Shown here one piece after another: positions 11,502 through 23,433 of a DNA stretch of 64,000 nt (positions are counted from its first letter, which is position 1; each line of letters starts with the position of its first letter). Origin of the DNA: Roridomyces roridus (lineage: Eukaryota; Basidiomycota; Agaricomycetes; Agaricales; Mycenaceae); assembly GCA_029378245.1 (NCBI GenBank), contig JARKIF010000045.1:186001-250000 (forward strand), written 5' to 3'. The notes beneath the pieces were generated by a model. The model saw only the letters and a list, made by a program, of their open reading frames with translations, made no database searches and was not told where the DNA came from. The translations under genes and the position numbers were made by a program.

Positions 11502-13238
11502 ATGGTGATGATCGGACCACCTCCGGTGCAACTGGCCGCTAGCAACCCCAAAAAGTGGGACGCAGACTGGCAGGACCTCCTCCGAAGGGCACACACCGAT
11601 CCCGACATTGGCCCGGGGAAACAACTTCGAACAAGACTGGGCCGTCGAAGCGTACTACATCCGGATGGTGGGGTCACGATACGACACGGACGCGCAGCTC
11701 AAAGACACTGTGTTGTACACAATTCGCGTACTCCGGGAAGGTCTCTGCGCTCTTCAAGCGGAGCTTACCCGGGAAGCGCTCCTATACTTTGTCCGGGCTC
11801 GGTTCGAACAGAAGTGGATTGCTGCGGCTCCTGAGGAGCGAGGGAAGCCCGTCCTCGCTGCCTTATGCGATGTTTGCACCTCGGCGATGAACCTTCATCA
11901 AGCCCGAGAGTTTTTCGCCGTGGAGTTGAATGTCGCTGCACACCAGAAGGACGGCAGGCTGCTCGTAGGATACATCAAGGAGATCATGGTCGTCGAGAAT
12001 CCGGCGGCGAATCCAGAGGATCCGATCTTCATCTCTCACCCAGTGTGGGACGTTCTCGAACACGGGGCATCCGTCCATGAGAAAATTGCGCTGAAATCCA
12101 TCCTCGTCTTGCGGAACAAGCTGATTGGTCAGTGTGCATTCTCACATTCATGCAACTGAAATCTCAAATGCGTAGCTCATGTGTTGTTTTTCGTCCTTCG
12201 TTCGTTCCTTGGATTGGACGTCCCACGTATCCGCGTCAACAAACATGCCACCAACAAGAAGAGCACTCTCTGCGCCGAACAGCCCACGAAACTCACGGAG
12301 TTCTTGATCGAAGGATTCGGCAGGGCAGGGGCAGAGAGGCATGTCAAGCTGGAGCGCGAGGCCATGAAGGAGCTCTACTCTGAGCCCAAACAACATTGCT
12401 TCAACTGTCAGAAACCCAACAACACGAAGATGAGATACGCTCGGTGCAAACGCTGTTGGGATAGCATGAAACGGGAAACTTTGTACTGCTCACCGTGCGT
12501 ATTATGTATTGCTTCAGATCGTTTCCTCGCTAAACACACGCTTACATAGTGCGTGCCAGAAGGTTGACTGGAAAAATGGCCACAAGAGACGTGCGGAAGG
12601 CCGCTCGAGTTGGAAGACATTGTACCGTCGGCGCCGGAACGACGCGGTGCCCTAGATGCACCCCGAATAGGTCCTGCTCTCGTCGGCTTCAAATGTTCCA
12701 TCCCCCTCATGTACCTGGTGGGACGCATCAACCAGTCCCCCGACTACGATTACTTTGTTTGGACCGCCCAGTACCCGATCTACTTGCTCTTCACATACAA
12801 ACCCGTACAGGCTGCGGTCCTCGGAGCGCGCACCAAGGCATTGGCGAGCGGAGATCGTCCGTCTGTGGCCAAACTCGCGCATATGCTCATCTTCACATCC
12901 CAGCATGATCCTCGTGCTCGGTCGTTGGGTGTGACGAAGGAGCTCATCGTCAAGCAGCTCAAAGACGAGTACGAATTTGAGGAGATAGCGCTGGCCTTGG
13001 ATGAAATGCGAGCGCGCATGGCATGGGACCCGTTGCATCGTCCGTACGTCCCTCATTCCGTTTTCAACCCTCTGTGAGGATAGCTGATCCCCTCTTCAGT
13101 CCTCTCCTCATCGACGCTGGTTTCTCTGCGGGTGCTTGGGAGGAGTACCAGGACACTTGGTCCATGGTTGGAATGGCAGAAATCGGGGTTGTGCCGGACC
13201 ATCCTCGACTTGTCGAAGATGCGAACCGAGGGCAATGA
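11502..13238 (+). pseudogene. MYND-type zinc-finger protein, frame-disrupted copy A
   Basis: Exons 11502-12127, 12176-12494, 12550-13043 and 13100-13238 follow the same intron positions as the paralogs at 15.5-16.7 kb and 35.9-37.6 kb. The MYND finger starts CFNCQKPNN, continues CKRCWD, then YCS across the second intron into ACQKVDWKNGHK. Just after that His, the paralogs read AAGACGACGTGC where this copy has AAGAGACGTGC: one base is missing, so the last Cys and everything after shift frame. A second frame break lies near 11610-11625, between the conserved start (MVMIGPPPVQL...) and WAVEAYY. The remaining helical C-terminal region is well preserved (RTKALASGD, EMRARMAWDPLHRP). MYND fingers bind proline-rich partners; the role of this fungal family is unknown. 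Confidence 0.75.
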
Positions 13239-13932
13239 TTGTGATTTCATCTCCCGATATTATTGTATACTTCCATTGATTCCCGACCGACAAAGCTTGC
13301 TTCCAGAATAATTCTCCCGTATTCAATGTGAGCACGAATACTTAGTGAGACGTCCTGGAGATCCGGCACAAAGCGATACGTGCACAAAAAGTTGCAGGTG
13401 CGGCTGGCTGGGCCGTCGTTCAACTCGTCTCACTAATCGGGTTCGTGCCCGTTAATCTCAACTTATGGAAGCCGCGAGATTCAATTGGACCCAACCAGGG
13501 TGTCGGTTCCATGGGCAAATACAGAGTCTTCAGAGACTCGGAGAAAAATTAGGGTTCAAAAAACGACTGTACAATCTTTTCCTTCACTTCATCGATTTAC
13601 TACGTCTCTGATTGGCGACCAATTCCGCGCACAAGAAATTACAAGACAGCACTAACAGCATGATCCTTTACTCAACTTGCCGGAACCAGGACCTTGATGA
13701 ACGCACTGCAAGCCTTAGGAGAAAGAAAGCCGGGCACAAACCGATGCGCAGGGTTCATAAATTCGTTGAACTGAGCAGGACGCTCTTTAGCCTCCCTCAA
13801 CGCCGAACACGTCTTTTCGACGTCCACAATCTTGACCATTTTCGTGAGCTCCCTGAGCGCATACTGGGATTTGTTCGAGTTCAGACATTCATTCATGTTG
13901 AAAAACGGAGTTGTCGAACGTACATAAAACCC
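13239..13932. other. Intergenic, no gene seen
   Basis: The stretch between the MYND pseudogene and the convergent MSS51-like gene contains only short open frames without recognisable features. It should hold both 3' ends and terminators; no distinct signal was resolved. Confidence 0.5.
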
Positions 13933-15141
13933 CTATTGTTTCACACTCTTGCCACGCGGTAGCGTTCCCTTCAACGCTTGTTCCATCTCGGTCAAACGGA
14001 CAACCAACACGCCGGCTTCGCTGTAGTCGGTGACGACGAACGGGATGGAGAGTTCGGCAGCGAGGTAGATGACATCATTCCAAGATGGGTAGGTGCCCAG
14101 GCCTGCGTTGAGCGCGACGATGGCGTCGGGGTTCTCGGAAAGGTTGCGGGAAGGAAAATAGTGGGCGTCTTTAGCGTCTAGAAGGACACGGATGGTGCTG
14201 CCGCCGCAGGACGCGGGACTCGTGTACTTGAACACACAATGGCGCGCGGAGGGTTCGATGTCGCCCCGAGTTATCGCGCCTGCGACTGATTTCCGAACGG
14301 TAGGTCCGAACATGATCATGTCGAGGTCGGTGTTGGGGAAGAGGAGTGCGAGTTCACCAAAACTAAAGAGACATGTAAACGGGGAGAGGAAAATAGGACA
14401 GAGACGCACACTGGAATAAAGGTGATTTCATCCTGTATAGCTTTGGTCAGAATACAGAGGTCAAGCTAAGCAAAGAACGCACCTGGGCTCCCACGTAGAA
14501 AATCGACAACTTTCTTCTCGTTCCAGGCTCGTATACAGGCGTGATACCCGCCGCTTTGAGACAGGCGTATACGGTGAGCGGCCAATGAAGCAGTAACGCT
14601 GCGGGCGATGTCATCGGTAGTCCACGCCAATGATAGTAGCTGCGCCACGAGTCGTCAAAGGCGGGAGGAAAGTTGAGGCGAGTCGCGTTCGGTTCATGCA
14701 ATCGTTCCAGTGGAGGGATCTGCTCTTTGGGAAGCCGCCATCCTTCCTGCTCCGACAACGGTGTCCACGGCGCCTTGTGAACCTCGTCGCCCATCAAAGC
14801 GTCGAGATTCTTCCTAGTTTCCACCCAGTAGCCGACCTTTTTGCGATCCGTACCGAGAAGACCAAATTGGATGAGAACGACGCTGTTGTGATAGGCGCCA
14901 GAGGAGACGTATCCTCTCGCCGTCCAAGGGAACTGTTCCAAGATCGCCTTCCATCGAGGGAGTGTTTCGCCATCGCGCTGTCGACGGATGTCAGTTAGAA
15001 CGCAGGACATGCTGTCTGACTTCGAGAAGGACTCATGCTGACCTTGTGCCCCGGACACAAAGGCTTGTGGCCGAACCAATCTTGTTTCGCACACTCCGGA
15101 GAACAATATACGACCATTTTACACGCGGAGCATACTCTGAG
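13933..15141 (-). CDS. MYND-type protein with MSS51-like C-terminal domain (5' end unresolved)
   Basis: Exons on the minus strand: 15141-15043, 14977-14483, 14432-14410 (23 nt) and 14362-13933, all with consistent phase and 47-65-bp introns. The first readable exon gives CSACKMVVYCSPECAKQDW...HKPLC, the second half of a MYND finger. The rest is an MSS51-like C-terminal domain: LTVYACLKAAGI, LSIFYVGAQDEITFIPVFGE, FPNTDLDMIMFGPTV, then PDAIVALNAGLGTYPSWND and PFVVTDYSE near the end. Yeast Mss51 acts in mitochondrial COX1 expression, but fungal genomes carry many MSS51-like paralogs of unknown role, so that function should not be transferred. The first CxxC pair must lie in an upstream exon I could not place (acceptor just upstream of 15141). 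Confidence 0.7.
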
Positions 15142-15499
15142 CTGGAGAGAAGCTCAAATCGAGCGCAACCAGAGAGTAGGAAAGACGGACTGGCTCGAAC
15201 AGCCGTGAGGGTCCTCTGTCTGGATGCGTAACGAAGGATCGTGCTTGATGCGCGCCCATAGTTAGCGGAGTTGACGATGGCCCTCCTCCTGCCTCGCAAG
15301 CGCAGTTTTTTCGTCGGTGTGCATCGTGGGCGGAAGAAAGAAAGCGGCAGTCACGCTCCAATACGTACCCATCACGTCGAGTTGTTTGGCCAACTGCCGG
15401 TAGAAAGACGGCTGATGGTGGATCAAAAACGCCTATTCCTTCACACAGTACGACGCAAGTATACAGGAATATTTACAACTACGACAGAGTGTTTGAAAA

Positions 15500-16654
15500 T
15501 CAGAAAACACCCCGCCGTCTCGCCGTTTCGGCCAGTTGCGGAGGGATCGCCACGGTCCCGATTTCTGCCAATCCATCCTTGTCCCAAGCTTTCTGGCACT
15601 GCTCCCACTCGTCCGCAGTGAATCCCGCGTCGACGAGGAGAGGTCTGAGGCGAAGATTAGCCACATGATCCAACACAACGGAACAAAGCAGGCACGGACG
15701 CCGCAACGAGTCGCTTGCCATCCGCGCTCGCATCTCATCCAACTCCCGCTGAAGGTCGTGGAATTCGTACTCGTGTTTGAATTGTTTGACGAGGATCTCT
15801 TCAGTCAGGCCGAATGACCGCGCACGGGGTTCCCTCTCGGCAGCGAGGAGGAGAATATGCGCAAGATTCGCAACAGCAGCACGATCCCCGCTCGCCAGTG
15901 CCTTGGTGCGTGCTGCGAGGACCGCCACCTGTACAGGCTTGTACTTGAAGGAGAAATAAATCGGAATCTGTGCGGTCCAAATAAAGTAGTCGTAGTCGAG
16001 CGGTCCGTTGGTGCGCAGGGCCTGATACATGAGCTGGGACACGCTCCTGGAGCTCGGTACCGGTGGACCTCTCGGAGGTGTCTGTTGGGTATCGCGGCGT
16101 TCTGGCGTCGCGGGTCCGATGTCCTCCAGCTTCAGTGGCTGCCCGCATGTCGCCTTGTGGCCAGCTTTCCAGTCAGCTTTCTGGCATGCACTGTCAATTT
16201 TGTGAGCAAAGACAGGAACGAGACCAAATAACACGCACGGTGAGCAGTACAGTGTTTCCCGCTCCATATCATCCCAGCAGCGCTTGCACCGAGAATATTT
16301 TGTCCCCGTCTCGTTCAATTTGCGGCAATTAGAGCATTGTTGCTTCCGCTGGGAGTAGAGCACCTTCAAGGCCTCGCGCTCCAACTCGACCCGTTTCTTC
16401 GCCTCCACCTTCCCGAACCCTTTGACCAACTCGACTGGAAGCCCGAGGAAAGAGCGAAGCACATAGTGCAAGACGTGACCTAGAAGATTCAAGACATGAT
16501 CGGCACGAATGTGGAAAGTAGACTCACCGATCAATTTAACCTCGTTAGCAGCCCTTTTGTGCAGGTATTCTCGATTCTTTGGACGCACGGAATGTCCGTC
16601 GTCTTTGGAGAAGGAGAAGCTACAGATATGACGTGCGCCACCCTTGCCTCCCAT
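15500..16654 (-). CDS. MYND-type zinc-finger protein, apparently intact copy B
   Basis: Exons 16654-16528, 16479-16239, 16190-15696 and 15644-15500 give 335 residues with consistent phases; the introns are 48, 48 and 51 bp. The finger is complete: CSNCRKLN, CKRCWDDM, YCSPACQKADW and GHKATC. The C-terminal half matches copies A and C closely (TKALASGD, DEMRARMASDSL, PLLVDAGFTADEW). The N-terminus differs from the paralogs: the roughly 190 residues they carry before the first shared intron are replaced by about 40 unrelated ones. The true 5' exon may therefore be missing or swapped. Start at 16654 is the first in-frame ATG and is uncertain. Confidence 0.7.
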   Translation of the reverse strand: MGGKGGARHICSFSFSKDDGHSVRPKNREYLHKRAANEVKLIGESTFHIRADHVLNLLGHVLHYVLRSFLGLPVELVKGFGKVEAKKRVELEREALKVLYSQRKQQCSNCRKLNETGTKYSRCKRCWDDMERETLYCSPCVLFGLVPVFAHKIDSACQKADWKAGHKATCGQPLKLEDIGPATPERRDTQQTPPRGPPVPSSRSVSQLMYQALRTNGPLDYDYFIWTAQIPIYFSFKYKPVQVAVLAARTKALASGDRAAVANLAHILLLAAEREPRARSFGLTEEILVKQFKHEYEFHDLQRELDEMRARMASDSLRRPCLLCSVVLDHVANLRLRPLLVDAGFTADEWEQCQKAWDKDGLAEIGTVAIPPQLAETARRRGVF

Positions 16655-17258
16655 GCTACTGACTTGCCCAGATCACCGCATCTCGCGAGTATCGGCGGGG
16701 AATCATCCCTGGCCCAAGTCTACCCAGGACCGCTTCATCCTCGACGGTCGTGCCGAGGACTACCGGGTGGCAGCCATGCTCTTCCTTCGATGCGGCGGTC
16801 GAAAGCGGGTGGAGATATGCCGCAGGAGCTCACGGTTAAAGCAGAGCACTGGTCATCGACATCGCGCGTAATTCTGCCAATTATGTCCCGAGATTCTCAA
16901 CGTTCCTTGTCACCGCCTCCTTAGTTTCGGCATCCCTTTCTGTGATCTCATTAACATGTAAGTGGGACCATCGTCGTCATCCTGAATCTGACCAAAATGT
17001 AGACACAAGCCCATGTCTATCTTCCATGAGCAGCCTCTCTCCCCCTCGTCGTGGGTCTCGACTGTCAGCCGCTCGCCGCTACGTAGGTCCTTTGCTCGCT
17101 TCTGAGTAGCGATGACTGACCCGCGCTGTAGACGAAGATCTGGAATCGCCGCCTTTCAAGTTTCCCCGCGTCTTCGCCGCTGCTGCGCGGCGCACTTCCG
17201 TTGCTCGCCCTGCGACGCCTCTGCTCCGCTGAGGTCATTGGTGTCAATGCAGCTTTTG
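16655..17258. other. Intergenic, no supported gene
   Basis: Plus-strand open frames here overlap the 5' region of copy B and show no domain or splice logic. The stretch ends at the target duplication of the next element. Confidence 0.4.
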
Positions 17259-18322
17259 TATGGAGGCCTGGAGCATCGCGCTTTGAAACGCGATGATAAC
17301 CGATGATGGCCGCTGTCAACGAGCGTTCCGAAGTAGGACCCCGTAACCGTCGGGACAATCTTCCGTATTACAACATTGATTTGACATGCGGCGGTATCGC
17401 GCCGACTCTGATGGGACGGTGAAGATGAATGATGGATGGGTTTTATAGCATGTACAGCTTAGTCAAATTACTATTCATCTGCATTAATGATGTCCTCGGG
17501 GCCCTCTTCATCCTCAAACCAGACAAATACTTCCTCCTCCTCGGCATCAATGTGAACACTGCTGTCCTCCAAGTCTCGTTCACGGTTCCACTTGATCGAC
17601 TAGATTGTTCAACTGCTGCAAGTGATCAGAATCTACGTTGAAAATCTAATTAGATATGACAAGGAACTGAGTTGTGAACCACGAACCAAGGCGATCCCCA
17701 TTATTGACGCCCCCATATAGTATTGCCCACCTGCCAACTCTCCGCCGCGCAGCTCCTCCAGTCCCTGGAGTAATTCTAGTTCATCATTCAGTGAACTATC
17801 CATCGAGGGTAACCTATTTGGCGGCGGGAATGTGGGTAGCCTATTCGCAAACTTTGAACAGCAACACAGTTGCAACAAGTACTGTGATTTTTTCCACCTT
17901 GCTCCGTTCTACCCCACAGTATGTGGTTGATCTGCAAACATACCTACCTCTCCATGTATGCGCCGATATGCCTATGCTGTTGATTCAACACACCCACAAG
18001 CGAGTAGTCGGATCGATGACTTGTTCAATACCTCGAAGAGATCCTGGGATGCACATCATGCACTCCCATGAGCTTGAAGAAGAATATGAAGGCAGTGACT
18101 ATTCAAGGAGTTCCGCACAACAGTCAAATTCCAAAACTTGAAGTACAAGTAGTATGTTTGGAGAGTCGGCGCGACGGTAAATCAACTGATCTATCGTCAA
18201 ATCAATGTTCGAACACGGCAGAATAAGCCGATGGTTACGGGGTCCTACTTCGGAACGCTCATTGACAGCGGCCATCATGGATTATCATCGTGTTTCAAAG
18301 CGCGGTGCTCCGGGCCTCCATA
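17259..18322. mobile_element. Non-autonomous DNA element with TATGGA ends, 6-bp TSD CTTTTG
   Basis: Both ends start TATGGAGGCC(T/C)GGAGCA and run as inverted repeats for about 95 bp, with further matching blocks (ACATTGATTTGAC, TCGCGCCGACTCT) to about 150 bp. The direct repeat CTTTTG lies immediately outside both ends (17253-17258 and 18323-18328). The 1,064-bp interior has a short acidic minus-strand frame near 17490-17590, but no transposase. The TIR start and TSD length match the element at 21375-23433, so they are likely one family mobilised by the same transposase. Superfamily not assigned. Confidence 0.75.
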
Positions 18323-18328
18323 CTTTTG

Positions 18329-19367
18329 CCGCCTAGTCCCACCGTCCCTGATTCCGCACCAACGACCTTCAAGAGCACAACCCCTCACCATTTCTCTCTC
18401 ATCTTGATATCCCCGCATCCACGTCGCCCCTCTTCGGCTTGGTGAGCCATTACGTCCTTGGCCCATCGAGTGGTCCCGCGTCATCATGAGATGGGATAAC
18501 GCATACACTGGGCATTTCCATGGTGCGTTCTCCGTGTCCTCGTAGCTCTTGTCCGTGTACTGATCGATTGGCTAATAGGCGACCTTTGACTCTGGGTCGA
18601 TTGCTGGCGTTTTGCGCACGACGGTCGTCACTTGGGGATAGTTCCCGACCCAGGCGAGCTGGAGCTGCACGGGATGTTGCTCAGTAAGAATTCAACATTT
18701 CTCTGTGCGTAACAAGTATGTAGGGTATTTTTTGTGGAATCATTGTCTATTGGTACTTTACGAACATGACCCAGACTCCGGAGTCGAACAGCGCGCACTC
18801 TGACTTTGAACTCTGTCCTCCCCGGCGACAATGCATGTCTTGGCACGATCTTACGATAGATTCGGCCACCACTGCGATGCCGTGCAATCTTACACCATAG
18901 CCCCAGCCATCGAGAAGACGACGTCGAGTCCCGGGAGCTGCGTGTCGTTCCAACTCGTTCGAGGAGACAAAGTCGGAGGGGAATGCTTGTATCACCTCGA
19001 ATCGAACGAGGTTCGTCAGTGTATCTTTGCATATACGCAAGCTTGGAATTTGGCCACATCCCGATGCTGTATACAGGATCGGAGTATTTCTTCATAAAAC
19101 CAATGCCATGGTTATCTCAATTGATGTCAGACTTTCGCCATGTTGGAATAGTTGAACCAAGAAATGAACCGTGTGAAAGTTCTGCGGATGTTTCCTATCC
19201 GGTCCTCTGTCTGTCTTATGAGCAATATCCGCGGTCTAGAATCATGGACGTGGTCTGGTCAAGGCATGATTAACCATCAAAGGAATCCCTACGTGCCGCG
19301 GCAGGGATGGGGAAGTGTGAGATCAATTTATGGAGCAGAACCAGATACGAAGACTAATACAATCACA
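18329..19367. other. Unassigned region, possible minus-strand gene fragment
   Basis: A minus-strand frame at 18747-19040 reads like real protein (RFEVIQAFPSDFVSSNELER), but it lacks recognisable motifs and I could not connect it to flanking exons. The rest shows no gene. The stretch lies downstream of the alcohol dehydrogenase gene, same strand. Confidence 0.3.
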
Positions 19368-20556
19368 TTAGAACTCAAGCACGACCTTCAAAGCATTATG
19401 TTTCGTTGCGTCCCCGAAAGTCGCATACGCATCCAGAACATCAGCAAAGCGGAACCGATGGGTAAATAGGATGTCAGGTTTAATTTTCCCCGAATCCATG
19501 AGCTGGAGGAGCATGCGCGTGGAGGTTGTGTCAACGAGGCTCGTTGCGATCACTGGTTTCCATAAGTTGAAATTTGAATGAGGACGGGAGATTTGGCGCA
19601 CCAATATTCCTGTGCCACAGCTTATCCAAATTTAAATCTACCTTGCACCCATGGACGCCCACATTCGCGATCGTGCCCCCCACCGCGACGATTTCTTGAC
19701 AGAGATCGAATGTGCCCGGAACCCCCGCAGCCTCGACGACGGTGTCCACCCCGTGGCCGTTCGTGAGCTCCATGACTTGCTTGATTGCATTGGGGCCAAA
19801 GGGAATGCAATGGGTCGCACCCAACTCCTTGGCTTTTTCCAGCCGATTCGGGTCCCGGGTTATCATGATGAGTTTCAGCGGAGAGTAGAGTTGGGCTGCG
19901 ATGGCAATGGCTAAACCCACGGGTCCGCCTCCAACGATGGCTACTGTGCCGCCAGGTTTGACGCGGCCACTCTGTGGTTTCGTTAGCATACTTCATGTGG
20001 TTAAAAACGACGGCGCACTATAACCCCGCACTCGAACGCCGTAGGCATCACATCGCTGCACAAGACCTGAGCCTCCTCCGACGCCCCCTCAACCATATGA
20101 TACAAACTCCCATCCGCCAGCGGAATACGGATATACTCTGCCTGCGTCCCATCAATCGTATTCCCAATCAACCACCCACCATCCACACAATGCGAGGGTA
20201 TGTCCCTCGTGCAAAAGTCACACGAACGGCAGGATGTGATGCCCGAGATGACAACGCGGTCGTTGAGTTTGAAGCGCGTTACGTTGGCGCCGAGGGCGTA
20301 GATTATGCCCGTGCCTTCGTGGCCGAGAATGATGTCGCGTCTGACGGAAGGGACGTCGCCTTTGAGGATGTGTAGGTCGGTGCCTGGGTTGCTTGAAGTC
20401 AGATTGTTCGATGAGCAACGACGTGAACTCACCGCATATTGAGCTTTTGACCATCTGTACGATGGCATCCGTAGCGGCTTGAATCGTTGGACGGGGTCGT
20501 TCCTCGAGGGTAGGTCGACCCGGCGCTGAGAAAACGAGGGCTTTCATGGTGGACAT
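19368..20556 (-). CDS. Zinc-dependent alcohol dehydrogenase (MDR superfamily)
   Basis: Four exons (20556-20433, 20383-20019, 19971-19602, 19552-19368) give 347 residues; introns are 49, 47 and 49 bp and all phases agree. This is the usual length for medium-chain zinc alcohol or polyol dehydrogenases, which oxidise alcohols with NAD(P)+. Catalytic zinc ligands are in SSICGTDLHI and LGHEGTG. The structural-zinc loop CRSCDFCTRDIPSHC has the C-x2-C-x2-C-x7-C spacing. The Rossmann motif is AIVGGGPVGLA. It most resembles the threonine/butanediol-dehydrogenase-like branch, but the substrate cannot be read from sequence. No signal peptide, so cytosolic. Start chosen at the first ATG; MKALVF three codons later is an alternative. 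Confidence 0.92.
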
Positions 20557-20587
20557 GGTGAAGGAGAAACAGACAACTTTTCTGCTT

Positions 20588-21342
20588 TTATACGATGCTC
20601 GTTGGCATGGTAGTGCGCACCACCAGTCGCTGGGGAGTCACCGCTAACAGTGAGAATACTGTTAGAGCCGTCGGATTGTGATAGACGCGCCAAAGTACAC
20701 CACCGACTTCCTTGTCGAGCATTTGGAGCAAGCGGAGAGAATCGGCATTCATCATCGAGACAGACGCCACATTTTTCAGCGAGACAAAGCCGTTTCGAAT
20801 CAGATGCCTGGTGAATCGACCATTGTAACGCCCGGAGGGAAACTAGGTCCGGTAAGGCGCTAGCGTAGCCGCGCAGAATGAGATGAGGGATGGAAGCTTG
20901 ATCATGATTTGGAATGGAGTTCGCGATGCATAGATAGCCCTCGAGCTCCAGACAGTCGGTAGCGCCACAACAGCCGCTGAGATTCTGACCAGCAGGTCCT
21001 GCGGGAATCAGCACGGTCCCGGACCTGGTCACTGTCCCTGCGCCAGAGTCAGACCGCACGAGTATGTAAGTAGACGTTGGATCCGGGCGAGGAAGCCCAG
21101 CGATGTACAGAACCCGGGAGCGAGAAGGAAAGCAGAACTGGGGCTTATCTTGAGCGTCAAGACCCGGCAGATGCCATCCACTGATCCCCGAAGTCTCGGG
21201 CACGGACACACTTGGGCCACACGTGTTTCCAGAATAAATAGCGCTGGAATGCAGGCTCCATGATCAGAGGCTCAGTGGGTGCAAAGGCCGGAAAGAGAAC
21301 TAGGAGAAACCTGAGTAGCCAGTCACCGAGATGACGGAGCAA
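20588..21342 (-). CDS. Hypothetical protein, possibly LRR/F-box-like
   Basis: Open minus-strand segments (21342-21157, 21209-20790, then 20770-20588 in another frame) have ordinary protein composition, for example PHLILRGYASALPDLVSLRA and a C-terminus ending RTTMPTSIV. The repeated L-x-x-L spacing suggests leucine-rich structure like the F-box proteins nearby. Exact introns could not be fixed; the frame change near 20775 may be an intron or a break. The 5' side abuts the element at 21375, which may have removed or displaced the start. Confidence 0.3.
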
Positions 21343-21374
21343 TGACGGAGAAGAAGGACTCGGAGTCTATGATC

Positions 21375-23433
21375 TATGGAAAGCCAGAGCACCACGCTCG
21401 TTTGATCGCCGTCGGCTACCCAATCAGGCAGTCGGACCCAGGATACCTCGATCGACGTATCAGACTATCTGTTGGGATTTACGCCGTCAGCGTGTTGATC
21501 CGTGTTGAACTGATTCCAAGTTTGCAATCGCAAGCCAGTTAAGGTAAGATGCGTTAGGGCAAACAGATGCCCAACGCCTACATTTCAGCAGGCTTATATA
21601 CTACTTTACAATGTAACTAGAATGTTCTACAAAAATCTAAGACACTGTATCAGTCAGCAAAAGGGAATATTCCAGAAGGTTCTCGAGGGTGGCGAAGCAT
21701 GTCATGCCAGAAACCCAAATTCCCAACACTATCAGTACATGATGTCTCGACTCTCATCACACCCAAATCACACCCCACTTGTCGTTGAGTTGTTGAAACA
21801 CCTTCAAGCTCTTCATCACTAAGGACTACTACATCTCCTAGTATCAACACCCCGCCGCAGCGACGCGTGGAGCAGCCGAATCAATCTTGAATCAATCCCC
21901 GTCGTGTACTACAAAAGGCACGCCAGGCTGAGACCTCTGTGTCGCACGGCCAATCCAAGATATTTGCTGAAACTACCACTGCGGAAATCAGCTACACGTC
22001 AGTTCGGAGATAAGTACCTCAAACGATGGATAATATCGAAGCTCAGTCGCTCCAAGCAATCGAGGATTTGAACCGCGTCGAGCGACGAACGAACAACCTC
22101 TACAATTTACGGGACGAAAGTCAGTGGATTGGTAGAAGCGCGCTGAACAAACTCACAATAAAACAAGAGCGCGCCGTGGATGTACCAAGGCCAGGACTGC
22201 GTTTGAACAAGTACGCGGGCACCACCAAATTCAGACGGGCAGAGTGAGCACAGAAGTATGATTCAAGACTCTGCACTGATTCAAGGTCATTAGGTAGCTG
22301 GAATCACCATGAACCAACTTACAAATACAACAAGAGGGCAAGGGATTGAGTACAATGACCGAAAGCCGAAGCGAGAATTGGGAGGATGAGGGCAAGCAGA
22401 GGGAGGTGGCTTTGACACCTTCCGTCCACGAACGAGTCGTCGAAAGTGTGGGGAACAAACTTTGCCTTCAATCAGCATTCTCATTCAATCAAGGAGAAAA
22501 CAACGCACCGAGGCAGGTACAGCAGAAGCCACAACACCCGGCAATCCCAGACTCACGGAACTAAACGGGCAGTTAACGGAGAGAGAGCAGTCATGTACGG
22601 AACCTACTCCGAGTCGAGATCGAACACATACTTGAATAGATCGCATAGCTTCATTTCGAATCTACATCCGGTGTCGACGTAAGTGACGAACGATATCGTG
22701 GACAGAAATACTTACACAGAAGTCATAGACTCGATGAAAGAAAGCGGCGGGAGCGAGACGCTGCCAGGAGGTACCCCACAGGAATTTCCCTCCAAACAGC
22801 CAATTAGGCCTGAGGGTGGATGTAAGCGCGATTCACAGAGCGCGCGCGTCGATTCCAGATGAAATTAGACCTGCAACTATAGTCAGTCCAGATCACACAC
22901 AGGAGATATGCACAGACAGATAAGTAGTTCAGGCGGAGCAAATTTTGAAGCAAACGAATGAGTATACAGGAGTGTCGCATACGATCCATTGAGCCAGAGT
23001 AGAGATCGACCTTTGTCCGTCAACACCGATGCCGCTCAGAGTCTGATTGCCTGAGAATGACCAGACAAAAAGGGGACTTGGAGGACTCACCTTGGGCAGT
23101 CTTCGCTCGACGGAACGATCAAGGTCCAGACAACGACGCGGGGGAGAGTCGTTGCCAGGAGAGAATCAACTCTGGACGGAGGAACAAGCAGCAGAGCGTG
23201 TGGAGTCGTACGTGCGCGTGGTGTTTATTCGGCGTTCGGAAGTCGGACACGAAGACTGACCATGGGAGGAAAGATCTGGGAGGCAACTTGCAAGGGAGAC
23301 ATGTTGGTGGGAGACAACAAGCGGTGTCTGTCATAATGATCCCGAGATCACCTCTGCCGCAGTATCCCGGGTCCAACTGCCTGATTGGGTAGCCGACGGC
23401 GATCAAACGAGCGTGGTGCTCTGGCTTTCCATA
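21375..23433. mobile_element. Non-autonomous DNA element with TATGGA ends, 6-bp TSD ATGATC
   Basis: Inverted repeats start TATGGAAAGCCAGAGCACC and stay nearly identical for about 70 bp (21375-21445 and 23365-23433). ATGATC is duplicated directly outside both ends (21369-21374 and 23434-23439). The 2,059-bp interior has only short frames and no transposase. The near-identical arms suggest more recent movement than the element at 17259-18322, with which it shares the TATGGA start and TSD length. Confidence 0.85.

Noticed and set aside
16496..16924. 142-residue plus-strand frame
   Set aside because: Overlaps the first exon of MYND copy B in antisense and lacks features.
22026..22564. Short plus-strand frames inside the 2.1-kb element as transposase exons
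   Set aside because: No catalytic motif, atypical composition, and no splice path linking them.
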